This document shows, piece by piece, positions 1 through 7,787 of a stretch of 23,277 bases of DNA (position 1 is the first letter of the stretch; the number at the start of each line of letters is the position of its first letter). The stretch comes from Natronomicrosphaera sp040876735 (GTDB lineage: Bacteria; Planctomycetota; Phycisphaerae; Phycisphaerales; Phycisphaeraceae): contig JBBDPC010000076.1 in NCBI GenBank assembly GCA_040876735.1, forward strand, positions 1-23,277, written 5' to 3'. A program made the translations under genes and the position numbers. The notes under the pieces were generated by a model, which made no database searches, was not told the origin of the DNA, and saw only the letters and a program-made list of their open reading frames with translations.

Positions 1-1252
<1,252 letters not shown>

Positions 1253-1367
1253 GTCGGTCTATCGTCGCCGCGCACCGGCGATCTGACAAGCGCTGCGATG
1301 ACAGTTGTTCGTCACTGGTGGAGCGACGTGGAAAACCTGTCGGCCAAGGGTTTGCACGCACCCTCCA

Positions 1368-1451
1368 TTAGCCCCGCTGCGCAGCGGAGGGGTGGGAACC
1401 GTACGTCGCCGGCGGCCACCCCTCCGCTGCGCTGCGGGGGCTAACGGCGGA
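1368..1451. repeat. TTAGCC-type palindromic repeat, copy 1
   Basis: This 84-bp imperfect palindrome lies between dnaB and the enolase-superfamily gene. The left arm TTAGCCCCGCTGCGCAGCGG and the right arm, ending GCTGCGGGGGCTAA, pair over about 25 bp around a loop of about 27 nt. A homologous copy lies at 20252-20336: loop and flank are also alike (GTCGCCG in the loop, CGGCGGACG after the right arm), so this is a dispersed repeat and not just a chance hairpin. The remaining DNA in the 1253-1485 gap shows nothing else I can support. Confidence 0.85.
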
Positions 1452-1485
1452 CGCGCCACGTGTCTGCGGATTTTTCACCACACGC

Positions 1486-2694
1486 TCACGGCGACCAGAC
1501 CGAGCCGTCGGGCAACCGCGCCAGCGTCCAGGCGGTGTGCTTGACCTGCTCGCCGTCCTTGCACGCATGGCGGGCCGCGGCGGCCTCGTCGAAGTCGATC
1601 CCCAGGCCGGGGCGGTCGTTGGCATAGACGTAAGGCGGCTCGAGCGCGGGCGTGCCGGGGAAAACCTCGCCCTCGCCGGCGGGGCGGGCGCCCCATTCCT
1701 GGATGCCGAAATTGGGGGCGACCATGCTCATGTGAACGTTCGCCGCCACGCCCGGCGGCGCCAGGTCGCCCGGGCAATGCCAGGCGGTGCGGACGCCGAA
1801 CGCCCCGGCCGTGTGGATCAGCTTCAGGCAGGGCGTGATCCCGCCGAGCATGGCTGGGTGGACACGGACGAAGTCGATCAGCCGGCCGGCGAGCAGCGGC
1901 GTGATCTGCTGCGGATGGCTGAACAGTTCGCCCAGCGCGATCGGCGTGGCGCACTGTGCCCGCAACTGCGGCAGGTAGTCCGCATGCTCCGGCGCGAGAA
2001 TGTCTTCCAGGAAGAACAGGCCGTAAGGCTCCAGCGCCTTGGCAAGCTGGATCGCGTCCGGCGGCGCGAGGCGCGAATGGATGTCGTGCAGCAGTTCCAC
2101 CTCATCGCCCAGCTCACGGCGCAGATGCTCGAACAAGGCGGGGATGGTCCGCAGCTTGGCACGGGCGTCGTAGTAACTGCCCGGCAGCGAACCCTTCGGC
2201 CGACGCGCGGCATCGGGCGTCGCCCCGGCGTAGCCGTCCTGCTGGCAGCGGATGTAGGCGTGGCCCTGCGCCAGTGCGTCGCGCACCTTTTCGGTGATCG
2301 CCTCGGGCGTCTTGCCGCCGACGTGGGTGTAGACCGCCACGCCCGTCCGGCAGGCGCCGCCCCAGAGCTGGTAGCAGGGCATGTCGGCGAGCTTGCCCTT
2401 GATGTCCCACAGCGCCATGTCGACGCCGGCGATCGCGGCGTTGAGCACCGGGCCCTGCCGCCAGTAGCCGTTGAACATCATGCTCTGCCAGAGGTCTTCG
2501 ATGCAGCGCGGATCCTTGCCGAGCAGGAACGGCTTGAGCGCGGTGGTGACGGCGGTGGCGACGGTTTCGTGGCGATAGGTGAACGTCGCATCGCCGAGGC
2601 CGGTCAGTCCCGGCTGGTCCGTCTCGACGCGCACGACGGTCAACCGCGGGCCGCCCGGCTGCGTGTGGAACACTTTGACGTCGGTGATTTTCAT
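1486..2694 (-). CDS. ManD/RspA-like sugar-acid dehydratase, enolase superfamily
   Basis: This 402-residue protein belongs to the mandelate racemase/muconate lactonizing branch of the enolase superfamily and closely resembles D-mannonate dehydratase (ManD), also annotated as starvation-sensing protein RspA. Such enzymes remove water from sugar acids such as D-mannonate or D-gluconate. The N-terminal capping domain starts MKITDVKVF. The barrel carries the metal-ligand series D204 (in HDIHSR), E230 (in FLEDILAPE) and E256 (in GELF), plus a candidate acid/base H306 (in TAWHCPGD). NFGIQEWG and the C-terminal ARLPDGSVW also match the ManD pattern. Substrate cannot be set from sequence, because many ManD-like proteins have low or different activity. 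No uronate-pathway genes are nearby. The ATG at 2694 directly abuts a heptad-repeat palindrome, leaving no room for a normal ribosome-binding site outside that repeat. Confidence 0.88.
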   Translation of the reverse strand: MKITDVKVFHTQPGGPRLTVVRVETDQPGLTGLGDATFTYRHETVATAVTTALKPFLLGKDPRCIEDLWQSMMFNGYWRQGPVLNAAIAGVDMALWDIKGKLADMPCYQLWGGACRTGVAVYTHVGGKTPEAITEKVRDALAQGHAYIRCQQDGYAGATPDAARRPKGSLPGSYYDARAKLRTIPALFEHLRRELGDEVELLHDIHSRLAPPDAIQLAKALEPYGLFFLEDILAPEHADYLPQLRAQCATPIALGELFSHPQQITPLLAGRLIDFVRVHPAMLGGITPCLKLIHTAGAFGVRTAWHCPGDLAPPGVAANVHMSMVAPNFGIQEWGARPAGEGEVFPGTPALEPPYVYANDRPGLGIDFDEAAAARHACKDGEQVKHTAWTLARLPDGSVWSP

Positions 2695-2787
2695 GGCAAA
2701 TGTGGGATGGAGAATGGTGAATGTCGGATGGCGAATGGAGGGCGCTTCGGAACATGCGACATCCGCGATCCGACATCGCCCATCCCG
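2695..2787. repeat. Heptad-repeat palindrome A
   Basis: This element fills the whole gap between two minus-strand genes. From 2706 to 2740 the left arm is five 7-nt units: GATGGAG, AATGGTG, AATGTCG, GATGGCG and AATGGAG. The right arm, read on the other strand, gives GATGGGC, GATGTCG, GATCGCG, GATGTCG and CATGTTC. The arms are inverted copies of the same degenerate heptad and can fold into a long imperfect hairpin. The element touches the start codon on its left and the trxB stop codon on its right. Confidence 0.82.
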
Positions 2788-3789
2788 TCACTCGATCTCG
2801 TTGTCCGCCAGCCAGCGTTCGGCGTCGATGGCGGCCTTGCAGCCCATGCCGGCGGCGGTGATGGCCTGGCGGTAGACGGCGTCGGCGACGTCGCCGGCGG
2901 CGAAGACGCCTTCGATGTTCGTCGTCGAGCGGTACGGGTCGGCGAGCTTGACGTACCCCTTGTCGTCCAGTTCGAGGTTCGAGCCGTCGAGAAACTGCGT
3001 GGCCGGCGTGTGGCCGATGGCCAGGAACAGGCCCTTGACGTCCAGCTCCGACGCCTTGCCGGTCTGGAGGTTTTTCAGTTGCAGGCCTGTCACCCTTTCG
3101 TCGCCGTGGACGTGGGTGACCACGCTGTCCCAGACCATCTGGGCCTTAGGATTGTCCAGCACGCGCTGCTGCATGACCTTGCTCGCGCGCAGTTCGCTGC
3201 GGCGGTGGATGATGTAGACCTTGCTGGCGAACTTGGTGAGGTAGCTCGCTTCTTCCATGGCGGTGTCCCCGCCGCCGACCACGGCCAGCGGCTGGTCACG
3301 GAAGATCGGCAGCGCGCCGTCGCAGACCGCGCAGGCGCTCACGCCGCCGCCGGAGCGCGCCAGCCGGCCTTCGCTTTCCAGGCCCAGCCAGTTGGCGGTG
3401 GCGCCGGTGGCGATGATGACCGTGTGCGAGCGGACGACCTGGCCGTCGGCGGTGTGCAGCTTGAACGGGCGCTGGTCGAAGTCGCATTTGACGATGTCTT
3501 CGGTGACGATGCGTGTCTCGAAGCGTTGGGCCTGCTTCTTGAACGCGTCCATCATCTCCGGCCCGCGAATGCCGTCGGGGAAGCCGGGGTAATTTTCGAC
3601 CTCGGTGGTGAGCATGAGCTGCCCGCCGGGGAGGATCAGGTCCGGGTCCTGCTTGGGCTTGCCTTCGTAGACGATCGGGTCGAGGTTGGCCCGCGCGGCA
3701 TAGATCGCCGCCGTCCAACCGGCCGGGCCTGAGCCGATGATCGTGACCTTTTCCACCGCCGCGCCGTTGTGTTGTGCATCAGAAGCCAT
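2788..3789 (-). CDS. trxB: Thioredoxin reductase (NADPH, FAD)
   Basis: TrxB is a cytosolic flavoenzyme that passes electrons from NADPH through FAD and a redox-active disulfide to thioredoxin. The 333-residue product has the N-terminal FAD motif GSGPAG (residues 19-24), the active-site CAVC (153-156), the NADPH-binding GGGDTA (172-177) with HRRSELRAS after it, and the C-terminal FAD motif GVFAAGDVAD. The length is close to the family norm of about 320. The reading frame extends 38 codons further upstream, but those codons come from the non-coding DNA and palindrome at 3790-3903, so I choose the ATG at 3789. A TACAAT box 9 nt before this ATG suggests a very short or absent 5' leader. No thioredoxin gene is in the window. 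Confidence 0.96.
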   Translation of the reverse strand: MASDAQHNGAAVEKVTIIGSGPAGWTAAIYAARANLDPIVYEGKPKQDPDLILPGGQLMLTTEVENYPGFPDGIRGPEMMDAFKKQAQRFETRIVTEDIVKCDFDQRPFKLHTADGQVVRSHTVIIATGATANWLGLESEGRLARSGGGVSACAVCDGALPIFRDQPLAVVGGGDTAMEEASYLTKFASKVYIIHRRSELRASKVMQQRVLDNPKAQMVWDSVVTHVHGDERVTGLQLKNLQTGKASELDVKGLFLAIGHTPATQFLDGSNLELDDKGYVKLADPYRSTTNIEGVFAAGDVADAVYRQAITAAGMGCKAAIDAERWLADNEIE

Positions 3790-3798
3790 AGCGAGCGG

Positions 3799-3804
3799 AT
3801 TGTA
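3799..3804 (-). promoter_or_regulatory. Possible -10 box for trxB (leaderless start)
   Basis: On the minus strand TACAAT lies 9 nt before the trxB ATG. If used, transcription would begin within a few bases of the start codon, giving a leaderless mRNA, which fits the lack of a Shine-Dalgarno sequence. I see no good -35 hexamer at the usual spacing, so support is weak. Confidence 0.35.
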
Positions 3805-3844
3805 GCAAGTGCGGGCGGACTCCGACGCCGCCGGCGATGCGCCC

Positions 3845-4020
3845 ACGCCCGCCTCTGAGGCGCGCCGCGACGAAGAGCGGGATGAGTCAATGACAAATGA
3901 CAAAACTCAAATGGCAAATGCAAGCCACGGCAAGCCGGTAATGACATTTGTCATTTGAGCTTTGTCATTGGAGCTTCACCCATCCCGCTCTTCGTTGCTT
4001 TGCTCCTCAGAGGCGGGCGT
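3845..4020. repeat. Large (176-bp) palindrome B with heptad core
   Basis: The outer arms are strikingly conserved: both strands read ACGCCCGCCTCTGAGG inward from the ends, then a variable 9-nt stretch, then ACGAAGAGCGGGATG. Inside lies a heptad core. On the left (3887-3921) the units are TCAATGA, CAAATGA, CAAAACT, CAAATGG and CAAATGC. On the right (3942-3976) they are TGACATT, TGTCATT, TGAGCTT, TGTCATT and GGAGCTT, which read as AATGACA-type units on the other strand. The element sits upstream of trxB and downstream of the terminator at 4047-4069. It is the largest member of the family and the only one with extra non-heptad arms, so it could be a small non-autonomous mobile element. Confidence 0.85.
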
Positions 4021-4046
4021 TTTTCTGACCTCCGACTTCCGCGCAT

Positions 4047-4069
4047 AAAAAAACCGCCGAGCGAGGCGG
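4047..4069 (-). terminator. Intrinsic terminator of the nfo-trxB intergenic RNA
   Basis: On the minus strand the DNA reads CCGCC, a six-base loop TCGCTC, GGCGG, then seven T residues. This is a textbook rho-independent terminator. It would end transcription coming from the nfo side before trxB. Confidence 0.78.
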
Positions 4070-4207
4070 AGATTTATGGAAGAGAAAATAACGCTTACTT
4101 CGTAGCCGATGTTGCATCGGCGCTGCCTTCGCTCGGCGATCACACAGAGATGAACGTCTTTTGCTTGTCGGCCACCTCCTTTCCACAAGTAAGTATCACC
4201 GTCTGCT
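4047..4207 (-). ncRNA. Candidate small RNA or attenuator leader between nfo and trxB
   Basis: A strong promoter-like pair (4214-4242) and an intrinsic terminator (4047-4069) bracket about 160 nt of lower-GC DNA with no convincing ORF. On the minus strand the transcript would contain GAAAGGAGGTG (4183-4173), an 11-nt perfect complement to the usual 3' end of 16S rRNA, but with no start codon at normal spacing. A 7-bp hairpin with a 3-nt loop (GCCGATG/CATCGGC, 4105-4121) follows. The segment GCCGAGCGAAGGC (4137-4125) can pair with GCCTCGCTCGGC (4067-4056), which overlaps both arms of the terminator. That is the layout of an antiterminator, though the pairing could equally be the closing stem of a stable small RNA. 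ACTTACTT near the 5' end can also pair with AAGTAAG. I do not recognise a known RNA family: it lacks the SRP core motif and is too short for tmRNA. Confidence 0.5.
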
Positions 4208-4213
4208 GCTTCT

Positions 4214-4242
4214 ATTGTCATTGGCCCGCCGCCGGGGGTCAA
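4214..4242 (-). promoter_or_regulatory. Sigma-70-like promoter for the intergenic RNA
   Basis: On the minus strand TTGACC (4242-4237) is followed by a 17-nt spacer and GACAAT (4219-4214). The -35 box overlaps the nfo stop codon. The predicted start of transcription is near 4207. Confidence 0.55.
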
Positions 4243-5117
4243 GCTTTTTTCGCCCGGGGCTTCCGGGGGCGGAGCAGGCCGTGGAGCGTTTCGAGGTTCA
4301 CCGCGTCCCACGGCCGGCCGTCGGGGGCGTCGGCCTTGGGCGTTTCGAGGATCTTGGGCACGTCGCGGAACGCCGGCTCGTTGAGGATCGCCTCGAACGC
4401 ATCCAGGGCGATGTGGCCGTGGCCGATGTGCTCATGGCGGTCGACCCGGCTGCCCAGGGGCGTCTTGGAGTCGTTGATGTGCAGCACGCGCACGCGGTCG
4501 AAGCCGACGACGCGGTCCACCTCGCGCAACACCGCGGCGGCGCCTTTGGCGGACGTGAGGTCGTAGCCGGCCTCGATCATGTGGGCCGTGTCGAGGCAGA
4601 CGCCGAGGCGGTCGCTCGCTTCGACGCCGTCGATGATGGTGCGCAAGTGTTCCAGCCGGTGGCCGAGGCAACTGCCCTGCCCGGCGGTGATCTCCAGGCA
4701 GGTGACGACGCTGAGGTCAGGCAGCGCGGCATGCAGTTCGTCCATCGCTTCAACGACGCGCTGCAAGCCGGCCGACTCACCTTCGCCCAGGTGCGCCCCG
4801 GGATGCGTGACCAGCCAGGGAATCGCCAGGCGGTCGCAGCGGACCAGCTCTTCGTGGAACAAGGCGATCGACTTCGCCCGTCCCTCCGGCTTGGGGCTGG
4901 CGAGATTGATCAGATAGCTGTCGTGACTCACCGGCTGCTGAATGCCGGTGGCGGCGAGATGCTCGTGCCACGCGGCGACCTGCTCGTCCTTGAGCGGCGG
5001 CGCTTTCCACTGGCGCTGGTTCTTGGTGAAGATCTGCACGCTCTGCATGCCCAGGTCGCGGGCCTCGACGAGAGCGTGGTGCATGCCGCCGGCGATGGAG
5101 AGATGGCTGCCAAACAT
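4239..5117 (-). CDS. nfo: Endonuclease IV (AP endonuclease, base-excision repair)
   Basis: Endonuclease IV cuts DNA 5' of abasic sites with a three-zinc TIM-barrel active site. All nine metal ligands known from the E. coli enzyme can be placed: H65, H105, E142, D176, H179, H213, D226, H228 and E258, almost all at a constant offset of -3. They lie in the motifs THPGAHLGEG, CLDTAHMIEAGYD, HINDSK, VDRHEHIGHG and ETPKADAPDG. The length is 292 residues, against 285 in E. coli. The frame stays open far upstream, but that stretch runs through a repeat and into parB, and the family always begins near GSHLS, so the ATG at 5117 is chosen. The C-terminus RKPRAKKA is a short basic tail. The last codons overlap a promoter for the downstream RNA. 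Confidence 0.96.
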   Translation of the reverse strand: MFGSHLSIAGGMHHALVEARDLGMQSVQIFTKNQRQWKAPPLKDEQVAAWHEHLAATGIQQPVSHDSYLINLASPKPEGRAKSIALFHEELVRCDRLAIPWLVTHPGAHLGEGESAGLQRVVEAMDELHAALPDLSVVTCLEITAGQGSCLGHRLEHLRTIIDGVEASDRLGVCLDTAHMIEAGYDLTSAKGAAAVLREVDRVVGFDRVRVLHINDSKTPLGSRVDRHEHIGHGHIALDAFEAILNEPAFRDVPKILETPKADAPDGRPWDAVNLETLHGLLRPRKPRAKKA

Positions 5118-5131
5118 GCGGACATGGTAAG

Positions 5132-5201
5132 GGAAATGGCGGATGTGGGATGTCGAATGCAGCGGACATCCGCGATCCCCCATTTCCCATCCGCCATTCC
5201 C
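5132..5201. repeat. Heptad-repeat palindrome C
   Basis: This element lies between parB and nfo. The left arm is GAAATGG, CGGATGT, GGGATGT, CGAATGC (5133-5160). The right arm is ACATCCG, CGATCCC, CCATTTC, CCATCCG, CCATTCC (5166-5200), the same degenerate unit inverted. It occupies most of the 92-bp gap and lies just upstream of the nfo start. Confidence 0.83.
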
Positions 5202-5209
5202 CCCGCCCC

Positions 5210-6277
5210 CTACTCGGTCTGCACGCCGAGGCGTTCCATCAGTGCGTCGAACTGTTCGAGCGAGTAGAACTCGACGCTCATCGTACCGCTGCCCTTCTTT
5301 CGGCCGGGGCGGATGCGCACCTTCGTCTTGAGCTGCTCGGCGAGCTGCTGCTCGAGGTCCGCCAGGTAAGCCGAGCGAATTTTCCCGCCGCCCGCCTTCG
5401 CGTCGCCAGCGGCCTCCCCGTCGCCGCCCTGCCGCTCCGGGTCGACAAGCTGACGCACCAACTGCTCGACCTGACGCACCGACAACCCCTGCCGCACCGC
5501 CCGCTCCGCCACAAGCCGCTGCTGGCTGGCGTCCGATAAGCCGGCGATGGCCCGGGCCTGGCCCATCGACAGCGTCTGCCGAAGCAGCATGTCGCACACT
5601 GATTCGTCTAAGTTGAGTAATCGCAACAGGTTAGATACGGTCGACCGCTCCACGCCCACGCGGCTGGCCACCTCGTCGTGGCGCAGGTCGAACTGGTCGA
5701 TCAGCCGTTGGAAAGCCTGCGCCCGTTCGATCGGGTTCAGGTCCTCACGCTGCAGGTTTTCGATCAGGGCCCATTCAGCGAGCTGGCGGTCGTCCAATTC
5801 GCGGACCAAGGCGGGCACCTGCTCGAGCTTCGCGAGCTGGGCGGCGCGCCAGCGCCGTTCGCCGGCCACGAGTTCGTAGGCGATGTCACCGCCCTTCCCG
5901 CCCCTACCCCCGGAAGCGCCCCCAGCTTCGCCCCCCACCGGCCGCACGATGATCGGCTGCATGATGCCGTCGCGGGCGATCGAGTCAGCCAGCCGTTGCA
6001 GCGCCTCCGGCTCAAACTGCTGGCGTGGCTGGTGCGGGTTGGGCCGGATCGCGGTCACCGGAATCCGCTGCAACCCGTCCGCCACGGTCGCGCTCACCCC
6101 CTTCGCCGTCGCCTGGGCCGACGAGGGCGCCGAGGCGGCGGAGCCCTGGCCGGCCCGCTCGACCGTGGCCGCGGCGGTGGCCGCCTCCGCCTGGGGGTCC
6201 GGCTTGACCGGCACCGGCTGAGCCATCAACGAACTCAACCCCCGCCCCAGACGCGATGGACGTTTCTTTGCAGCCAT
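5210..6277 (-). CDS. parB: Chromosome-partitioning protein ParB
   Basis: ParB is a CTP-dependent clamp that loads at parS sites and spreads along DNA to drive chromosome segregation with ParA and SMC. The 355-residue product starts with RLGRGLSSLM, typical of chromosomal ParB. A low-complexity Ala-rich linker (about 20-68) precedes the N-domain (IPVTAIRPNPHQPRQQF). The CTP-binding box GERRWRA is at 139-145 and ENLQREDLNPIE at 173-184. A helix-turn-helix follows (about 199-219, DEVASRVGVERSTVSNLLRL), then a C-terminal dimerisation region. An unusual Gly-rich insert (about 114-131) separates IIVRP from YELVAGERR, where most ParBs have only a few residues. parA is not adjacent on either side. 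Two parS sites lie directly upstream, the nearer one beside the predicted promoter, which suggests autoregulation. Confidence 0.96.
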   Translation of the reverse strand: MAAKKRPSRLGRGLSSLMAQPVPVKPDPQAEAATAAATVERAGQGSAASAPSSAQATAKGVSATVADGLQRIPVTAIRPNPHQPRQQFEPEALQRLADSIARDGIMQPIIVRPVGGEAGGASGGRGGKGGDIAYELVAGERRWRAAQLAKLEQVPALVRELDDRQLAEWALIENLQREDLNPIERAQAFQRLIDQFDLRHDEVASRVGVERSTVSNLLRLLNLDESVCDMLLRQTLSMGQARAIAGLSDASQQRLVAERAVRQGLSVRQVEQLVRQLVDPERQGGDGEAAGDAKAGGGKIRSAYLADLEQQLAEQLKTKVRIRPGRKKGSGTMSVEFYSLEQFDALMERLGVQTE

Positions 6278-6337
6278 GAATGCCTCGCTTGATCAAGATC
6301 GAACCACGGAAACGATGAGCCACGCCACTTCGCCGCC

Positions 6338-6367
6338 AGTGTACCTCCCCCGACGCTTGACCGCCAA
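6338..6367 (-). promoter_or_regulatory. Predicted parB promoter next to parS
   Basis: On the minus strand TTGGCG (6367-6362) and TACACT (6343-6338) are 18 nt apart, about 60 bp before the parB ATG. The parS site at 6373-6388 ends 5 bp from the -35 box, so bound ParB would be likely to affect transcription. Confidence 0.45.
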
Positions 6368-6372
6368 GACCG

Positions 6373-6388
6373 CGTTCCACGTGGAACA
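6373..6388. promoter_or_regulatory. parS centromere site 1
   Basis: CGTTCCACGTGGAACA differs at one outer base from the palindrome TGTTCCACGTGGAACA, a well-known bacterial parS form. It lies 95 bp upstream of parB. ParB nucleation sites are usually found near parAB and the replication origin. Confidence 0.9.
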
Positions 6389-6432
6389 ACCCGCGGCAAA
6401 GACAACGCGCTTCAAAGGAACCCGGACCTCCA

Positions 6433-6450
6433 AAAGCCGCTTCCGGCTTG
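6433..6450. repeat. AAGCCG-type hairpin 1
   Basis: AAGCCG and CGGCTT flank a four-base loop (CTTC). A related hairpin (AAGCCGC/GCGGCTT) lies at 6612-6627. They may be short REP-like repeats. Confidence 0.45.
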
Positions 6451-6611
6451 GCAGGGCGTTGAACTGGCCTCACAGCAGGCCGGGAAAGACAGACCACCAA
6501 GTCCAGAAAAGAGCAGATCCCAAAGAGCCCATGGAAACGAACGAGTGGGCTTCATGTCCTGCGTGGTTTGCCTTTCTCTGCCTGGCATCTTGGCGTGCTG
6601 GCGAATCCACT

Positions 6612-6630
6612 AAGCCGCAAGCGGCTTTTT
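6612..6630 (+). terminator. Terminator-like hairpin (or REP-like repeat) in the parS region
   Basis: AAGCCGC and GCGGCTT flank AA and run into TTTTT on the plus strand. The shape is that of an intrinsic terminator, but there is no convincing plus-strand gene upstream. It may instead be a second copy of the AAGCCG-type repeat. Confidence 0.45.
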
Positions 6631-6697
6631 ACCTCCAGGTTCAGGCGTGCTGCAACCCCTATCGCTCCCTTCGGACGCGGTATACTTTGCTTTCCCC

Positions 6698-6754
6698 GTG
6701 GGGCGGGCGTCTCGCCTGCCTTCCCCCTCCAGCGGGCTTTGGCGCCCGCCCCAC
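6698..6754. repeat. GTGGGGCGGGCG inverted repeat
   Basis: Perfect 12-bp arms, GTGGGGCGGGCG (6698-6709) and CGCCCGCCCCAC (6743-6754), flank a 33-nt spacer. The sequence is unlike its lower-GC surroundings and has the look of a dispersed intergenic palindrome. Only one copy is in this window. Confidence 0.6.
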
Positions 6755-6817
6755 TTTGGACGTATCCCACCACCCATCATTCGGCACCATGGAAACCGGA
6801 CCTGGTTGAGCCAGGCT

Positions 6818-6833
6818 GTTCCACGTGGAACGG
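6818..6833. promoter_or_regulatory. parS centromere site 2
   Basis: TGTTCCACGTGGAACG carries the perfect 14-bp core GTTCCACGTGGAAC seen in site 1, with one outer base different from the consensus. It lies 445 bp from site 1 and 160 bp upstream of the histidine kinase start. Confidence 0.9.
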
Positions 6834-6881
6834 GAATATGGGCCCTTGCAGACACGGCGTCGCAGGAGAGTCTGGTAGCAT

Positions 6882-6914
6882 CTTTTTATTATTAGTTTAC
6901 TTTTATTTGTTTAT
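6882..6914. other. AT-rich tract in the parS region
   Basis: About 33 bp with only three G/C bases inside very GC-rich DNA (core TTTTTATTATTAG). It could be a promoter up-element or an easily melted site. I found no DnaA boxes (TTATCCACA or close variants) nearby, so an origin is not supported. The rest of 6278-6992 holds no credible gene. Confidence 0.5.
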
Positions 6915-6992
6915 CGTCCGTCCTGGCGTTCCGGGCGCAGGCGTCAAGTAGGGGGGGTGCTTCACCCGATAGCAATCTGCAAGGGAGAAGTC

Positions 6993-7787
6993 ATGCCACA
7001 CACCACCGCGCCGCCCCATCCGGACGACCTCGCGCAGGTCGATCGTCTGCTCGACCACTTCAGCCACCTTGAAGAGCAGCTTCAGCAGGTGCGCGACGGG
7101 CTCACGCAGTCGCATCGGCTGGCGACACTGGGCACGATCGCCACGATCATCGCCCACGAGTACAACAACATCCTCACCCCCGTCATCAGCTACGCCCAGC
7201 TTGCCCTGGCCAACCCCGAGGACGCGGAGCTGGCCCGCAAGGCGCTCGAAAAAGCCCTGGGCGGCGCGGAGCGGGCGGCCCATATTTCCTCCTCGCTCCT
7301 GGGGTTCGCCCGCGATGAGCCGTTGGAGACCGAGGCGCCGCTGCGCCACGTGGTGGACGAGACGCTGGCCTGTCTTGGCCGGGAGCCGAAGCGGGACGGG
7401 ATCACGGTAACGCTCGACCTGCCGGACGTGACGGTGGCGATGAGTCCGCTGCATCTTCAGCAGGTGCTGCTGAACCTCTGCCTCAATGCCCGCAAGGCGA
7501 TGCGCCGCGGGGGGGCGTTGCGCATCACCGGCCGGGTGAACGGTGATCATTTGGACCTGGACGTGGCCGATACCGGCCCGGGCATCCCGGCGGAAATCCG
7601 CGACCGGTTGTTCGAACCCTTTGTCACACAAGAGCTGAACGGCGCTCCGGAGCCGGGGGACCAGAAGGGCACCGGCCTGGGGCTGTGCATCTGCCGCGAC
7701 CTGCTCGTCAAGGCGGGCGGCGATATCGACGTCACCAGCGAGCCCGGGCAGGGGGCGACGTTCCACCTTCGGCTGCCGGTGGTGTAG
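6993..7787 (+). CDS. Soluble sensor histidine kinase (orphan)
   Basis: This 264-residue two-component histidine kinase would autophosphorylate and pass phosphate to a response regulator. An N-terminal helical stretch of about 40 residues leads into the H-box LGTIATIIAHEYNNILTP with phosphoacceptor H55. The HATPase_c domain has the N-box NLCLNARKAM (161-170), G1 DTGPGIP (193-199), the F region RLFEPFVT and G2 GTGLGL (226-231). There is no transmembrane segment and no room for a PAS or GAF sensor domain, so the protein is cytoplasmic and must take input through the short N-terminus or a partner. No response regulator is adjacent. The ATG at 6993 is chosen because AAGGGAGA lies 5 nt before it. 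The nearest upstream feature is parS site 2. Confidence 0.9.
   Translation: MPHTTAPPHPDDLAQVDRLLDHFSHLEEQLQQVRDGLTQSHRLATLGTIATIIAHEYNNILTPVISYAQLALANPEDAELARKALEKALGGAERAAHISSSLLGFARDEPLETEAPLRHVVDETLACLGREPKRDGITVTLDLPDVTVAMSPLHLQQVLLNLCLNARKAMRRGGALRITGRVNGDHLDLDVADTGPGIPAEIRDRLFEPFVTQELNGAPEPGDQKGTGLGLCICRDLLVKAGGDIDVTSEPGQGATFHLRLPVV

Noticed and set aside
1537..3732. 731-aa plus-strand ORF
   Set aside because: Runs antisense through the ManD-like gene, palindrome A and trxB, all supported on the minus strand; the translation is Arg/Ala/Gly-rich with no domain.
3976..4311. 111-aa minus-strand ORF across the nfo-trxB gap
   Set aside because: It crosses an intrinsic terminator and the large palindrome and overlaps nfo; no domain and no proper start.
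2695..5201. CRISPR-like array
   Set aside because: The units are 7 nt, degenerate and tandem without spacers, and are arranged as inverted pairs; there are no cas genes.
6276..6809. 177-aa plus-strand ORF in the parS region
   Set aside because: It overlaps parS and hairpins, has no recognisable domain or ribosome-binding site, and its composition follows the non-coding DNA.
6278..6992. Replication origin
   Set aside because: parB, parS and an AT-rich tract are suggestive, but I found no DnaA boxes and no dnaA or dnaN nearby.
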